From: Gammaproteobacteria bacterium | GTDB lineage: Bacteria; Pseudomonadota; Gammaproteobacteria; Steroidobacterales; Steroidobacteraceae | Direction of reading: 5' to 3' | NCBI GenBank assembly: GCA_025355445.1 | Contig: JANXZQ010000170.1 | Span: 1-45,380 of the forward strand | DNA: 45,380 nt | Part shown: in pieces, positions 42,792 to 45,380 of the stretch | How positions within the stretch are numbered: the first letter of the stretch is position 1 | Layout: each line of letters begins with the position of its first letter | Notes under the pieces: generated by a model | Told to the model about the DNA's origin: nothing | The model's database searches: none | The model's input: only the letters and a program-made list of their open reading frames with translations | Program-made: the position numbers and the translations under genes

Positions 42792-44357
42792 CTAAAAGTG
42801 CAGGATCGCGTCCATGGCGATCATGGCTTGGGAGTGCTTCCCCATTCCCGGTGTCAGGAAGGGATTGTCGTAAGCATCCACGTCCAGCGAATGCTCGAAG
42901 CGCAGCTCGGGACGCAGTTCGATCAAATCCCCGACCCAGTGCGTATAGGAGAGATCGAATTCCACGTAGCGCGTCTTGAATCCCGTGCGCTGGCCTCGGG
43001 CGTCGTTCAAGAAGTCGGTCCGCCACGTAACTATATCGCGCGGTCCGTACTGATAGTTGATGTAATTGACGATGGCCCATTCGTACGAGTAGCAAGTGAC
43101 CAGCGCTGGGTTGCAGATTGCCCCTGACGGAGCGCCGACTTTGAGGTAGGAATAGCGCTGCGCAATCATGGCCAGGCCCGCCGGATTCTGCACGTTCGGC
43201 GTGCGGCTCTGCCACATGTACCAGGCTTCCGTATCGGTGTGCCACTGAGAATTGAACTTGTGATACCAAGTGGCCACGGCGTGCTGCACGTTGTTCCAGC
43301 GCCAATTCCCGTCATTGATGCCGTTCATGCAGGGATAAAGGCTGTCCTTTCCCGAATCCGAGGTCCATTGAATACAGGCTGCCGGAGTCAGGTGCCGCTC
43401 GCTTTTCACCCAGGGTGCAACATCGTTGCCGCTGTTGATCTCGGTTTGAATCTGCCAATTTTTGCTGAGCTTGGTGGTCGCGACGACGCCCTGTTGGGTG
43501 TACGGGTCGAACGTGTAGAGCAACGAATGGCTGTACGTGAGATTGTTCGGCGCGAGCTGGGCCTCGATGTCCGGAATGGAGATGTAGCGCCCCACGCGGA
43601 CATTCGTACCCATGCCGATTTTCGGCAGCCAGAAATCCAGGTAGTACATGACGGGATCGAAGCCGTACTGTCGGGTCTCGTTCGTGTATTGATTACTGAA
43701 AATGCCCTGGGAAAAAGTGTACTTGTAGTCGGTTCCGTACAACAACGTAAGCCGGCCACCCCAGTCGAAATGATCGCGTTGGATTTCGTCGGGCACACGC
43801 TCGAAATACACGGCGACCTGATCGAGCTGCGCGGCGTTGGGTTCGAACGAATACGCCGCCGGGAAATTTCCACCGCTGCCGTTCACATAGTTGAAGCGGG
43901 TGTGCGAAGTGCTGACATTGCCGCCAGGTTCCAGCCATCCATAGACCGTGAAGCGGCCGTCTTTCAATTTTTTGCCGCCCTTGCCGCAATACAATGCGTC
44001 CATGAGAGCGCTGTAGTACATGTTCTCAGTGCCGATCGCCGGGGTTCCGCCAACGTTCCAAGTCGCATAGGGCCACGGTGGAATGGACTCGGGAACCTCC
44101 GCCCCGCCGGCGACCACAGCCGGCGGCACATTCGCGCCGGGACCGTTCCACGCCAGGTGTGACTCATAACTGTCCTTGAGTCGCCGGAAAAAACCGGAAG
44201 ACTCCGAACCTTTTGCGCAGCCCTCCGCGGGTCCATCGGGGTCTGCGGCGACGGACATCGGTGCGCTCGGCGCATCGTCGGCAAATGACCTCACGGTCAG
44301 CGCCAGCAAGCCGAAGAGAATCACGCGAGACATTCGAAAATTGCGATTTGTCGCCAT
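42792..44357 (-). CDS. BBP2-type outer-membrane beta-barrel porin
   Basis: 521 residues with a signal peptide (MSRVILFGLLALTVRSFADD) and a beta barrel of the porin-2/OmpL-like family (DUF1597 / BBP2): GRFTVYGWLEPGGNVSTSHTRFN, FDPVMYYLDFWLPKIGMGTNVRVGRYISIPDIEAQL, and a last strand ending in Phe (MDAILHF), the usual barrel end. Function is likely passive transport of small solutes. The start at 44357 (MATNRN) has GGGAAG about nine bases upstream inside a hairpin; starts at 44387 or 44333 are possible. Confidence 0.85.
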   Translation of the reverse strand: MATNRNFRMSRVILFGLLALTVRSFADDAPSAPMSVAADPDGPAEGCAKGSESSGFFRRLKDSYESHLAWNGPGANVPPAVVAGGAEVPESIPPWPYATWNVGGTPAIGTENMYYSALMDALYCGKGGKKLKDGRFTVYGWLEPGGNVSTSHTRFNYVNGSGGNFPAAYSFEPNAAQLDQVAVYFERVPDEIQRDHFDWGGRLTLLYGTDYKYTFSQGIFSNQYTNETRQYGFDPVMYYLDFWLPKIGMGTNVRVGRYISIPDIEAQLAPNNLTYSHSLLYTFDPYTQQGVVATTKLSKNWQIQTEINSGNDVAPWVKSERHLTPAACIQWTSDSGKDSLYPCMNGINDGNWRWNNVQHAVATWYHKFNSQWHTDTEAWYMWQSRTPNVQNPAGLAMIAQRYSYLKVGAPSGAICNPALVTCYSYEWAIVNYINYQYGPRDIVTWRTDFLNDARGQRTGFKTRYVEFDLSYTHWVGDLIELRPELRFEHSLDVDAYDNPFLTPGMGKHSQAMIAMDAILHF

Positions 44358-44365
44358 CAGATTTG

Positions 44366-44381
44366 GCTTCCCGAAGGAAGC
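44366..44381 (-). promoter_or_regulatory. UUCG-tetraloop hairpin covering the porin ribosome-binding site
   Basis: On the minus strand GCTTCC, TTCG and GGAAGC form a six-base stem closed by the very stable C(UUCG)G tetraloop. The 3' strand contains the GGGAAG that would act as ribosome-binding site for the ATG at 44357. There is no T-tract, so it is not a terminator. Confidence 0.6.
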
Positions 44382-44495
44382 TCCCATTAAGTGTGAAAAA
44401 TATTCTGAAGCAGCGCAGCGTCAAAGGTTGTCAACAAATTCCCCAGCTCTGTAAGGAAGTTGTTAAAACCATTTGCGCCGGCCGGCGCGGCCGCA

Positions 44496-44813
44496 TCAGG
44501 TGCGGCGATGCTTCATCAATAGACCTGAAACACTGCCCAGCGCCGCCGCGGCAGATGCCTCGTCCCCGCGTCCACAGGCGCGCCGGACGAATCGAATCCG
44601 GCCCTTCATCCAGAGCGACTGCGCCGCGGTGTACTCCGAGCCATCGGAAGCGGCAACGCGTGCCTGTCCGGGCTTGTCGGGACGCAGCGAGTCAACGAGG
44701 TGTTGCACAGTGGTGAATTGCTCGGTGAGCGGGGCGCTGCATTGCGCATGGGCGAGATTGATCGCGAGCAGCAGAGGGGAGGTGGCCAAAAGGGCAAGGG
44801 CGGTAGCTTTCAT
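44496..44813 (-). CDS. Small secreted protein of unknown function
   Basis: 105 residues with a clear signal peptide (LALLATSPLLLAINLAHA, cleaved before QCSAP). The mature part of about 80 residues has two cysteines that could form a disulfide and a helical C-terminus. It lies between the porin and glmU on the same strand, about 100 bases from each. I recognise no family. Confidence 0.65.
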   Translation of the reverse strand: MKATALALLATSPLLLAINLAHAQCSAPLTEQFTTVQHLVDSLRPDKPGQARVAASDGSEYTAAQSLWMKGRIRFVRRACGRGDEASAAAALGSVSGLLMKHRRT

Positions 44814-44885
44814 GCCTGGAAGACTACACGCAGCCGCATATCAAAGCCGTCAAAAGAAGCGGCTGCTCGCTCATCGAGATGTAAA

Positions 44886-44909
44886 GACGGCGCAAAAGCG
44901 CCGCCGTCC
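44886..44909 (-). terminator. Probable terminator after glmU
   Basis: GACGG (44887-44891) pairs with CCGTC (44905-44909) and CGC with GCG (44892-44894 / 44899-44901) around an AAAA loop, with three unpaired bases on one side. On the minus strand the hairpin is followed by TTTACAT. It starts just behind the glmU stop codon. Confidence 0.6.
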
Positions 44910-44912
44910 GGA

Positions 44913-45380
44913 TCAGCCGGCGGGCTTCTTCAGCGCCGCATCGATGACGGCGGTCTTGTCGGCCTCACTGTGCTTGACCGGCCGTTTCCACCCGGCGATC
45001 GTGGTTTGCCTGGCACGCGTCAGAGTGAGTTCGCCGTCGGGAGCATTTTGCGTAATGGTCGATCCGGCGCCGATCGTGGCGCCGGAACCGATCCTCACCG
45101 GCGCCACCAGCATGCTGCCGGAACCGATGAACACGCCGTCTTCGATGACGGTCGGCCACTTGTTCTGGCCGTCGTAGTTGCAGGTGACGCTGCCGGCGCC
45201 GACGTTCACGCCTTTTCCGATCCGGCTATCGCCCACATAGGTCAAATGATTGGCTTTGCTGCCGACCCCGATTTCGCTGCTCTTGATCTCCACGAAATTG
45301 CCGACGTGCACGTCGCGATGCAATATCGTGTTCGGCCGCAGCCTCGCGAAGGGGCCGATCCGGCAATTCTCGCCGACTTC
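44913..45380 (-). CDS. glmU: GlmU, C-terminal part (acetyltransferase domain)
   Basis: The frame is open to the window edge, so this is the 3' part of the gene (156 codons incl. stop). The sequence is the left-handed beta helix of the glucosamine-1-phosphate acetyltransferase domain: [55 protein letters not shown] and the end IAGWKRPVK. GlmU makes UDP-N-acetylglucosamine. The last about 15 residues vary between species. The following terminator ends the transcript. Confidence 0.96.
   Translation of the reverse strand, partial: EVGENCRIGPFARLRPNTILHRDVHVGNFVEIKSSEIGVGSKANHLTYVGDSRIGKGVNVGAGSVTCNYDGQNKWPTVIEDGVFIGSGSMLVAPVRIGSGATIGAGSTITQNAPDGELTLTRARQTTIAGWKRPVKHSEADKTAVIDAALKKPAG

Noticed and set aside
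1-45380. tRNA genes, rRNA genes, CRISPR arrays, insertion sequences
   Set aside because: None recognised on reading both strands; no repeated spacer pattern, no transposase-like protein.

Overview
The window is dense, GC-rich bacterial chromosome with genes packed on both strands, many start/stop overlaps and few long gaps. I recognise no phage or transposase genes, no CRISPR array and no rRNA or tRNA. The gene content points to a gammaproteobacterium near the Xanthomonadales / Nevskiales / Steroidobacterales: FadE-type acyl-CoA dehydrogenase, the Xanthomonas-like malate dehydrogenase, ExeA/GspB secretion accessory proteins, DinB, CsrA, GlmU and GlmS, a Mla/Pqi-type lipid transporter and abundant c-di-GMP signalling. 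This placement is an inference from family types, not a phylogeny.

Layout. 1-4187 (+): end of a GGDEF-EAL protein, the ABC-F ATPase YheS, and an overlapping phospholipase D-like protein with degenerate catalytic motifs. 4173-7663 (-): a four-gene lipid-transport operon (STAS-MlaE permease, MlaF ATPase, MlaD/MCE protein, PqiC-type lipoprotein). 7717-11294 (+): a Kef-type antiporter, then a c-di-GMP-I riboswitch that leads an FAD-linked oxidase. 11316-15817 (-): a one-directional block: a 54-residue membrane peptide, a YtrA-type GntR repressor, an ABC-2 exporter, a DUF3187 protein, Dps and a PH/SHOCT-like protein. 15996-25119 (+): ECF sigma factor with a probable membrane partner, mdh, fadE, a DUF3667 protein, dinB, exeA and gspB. 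25154-29253: dodecin (-), a secreted protein, a DUF502 membrane protein and a helical secreted protein (+), then tag and a small unknown (-). 29449-33508: a receiver-TM-TonB fusion (+), then redoxin, csrA and a GAF-GGDEF-EAL protein (-). 33662-37584: an unknown (-), a MATE exporter and PBP4-type dacB (+), and a methyltransferase (-).

37585-39458 looks accessory: a promoter and long inverted repeat lead into a secreted-protein gene interrupted by one in-frame TGA, followed by a gene-poor stretch and a tiny two-gene module (DUF2283 partner pair) flanked by motifs like integron cassette ends. 39459-45380 has glmS (-) and the end of glmU (-), separated by a PadR regulator with nested palindromes, a frameshifted sensor-domain membrane protein, a beta-barrel porin and a small secreted protein.

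Common thread: c-di-GMP turnover (two GGDEF-EAL proteins), c-di-GMP sensing by RNA, and CsrA lie within about 33 kb, and envelope functions (lipid transport, porin, PBP4, GlmU/GlmS, T2SS accessory proteins) dominate the rest. The strongest candidates for something new are the riboswitch whose stem copies the downstream ribosome-binding site, the receiver-TonB fusion, the cassette-like two-gene module, and the single-TGA gene.
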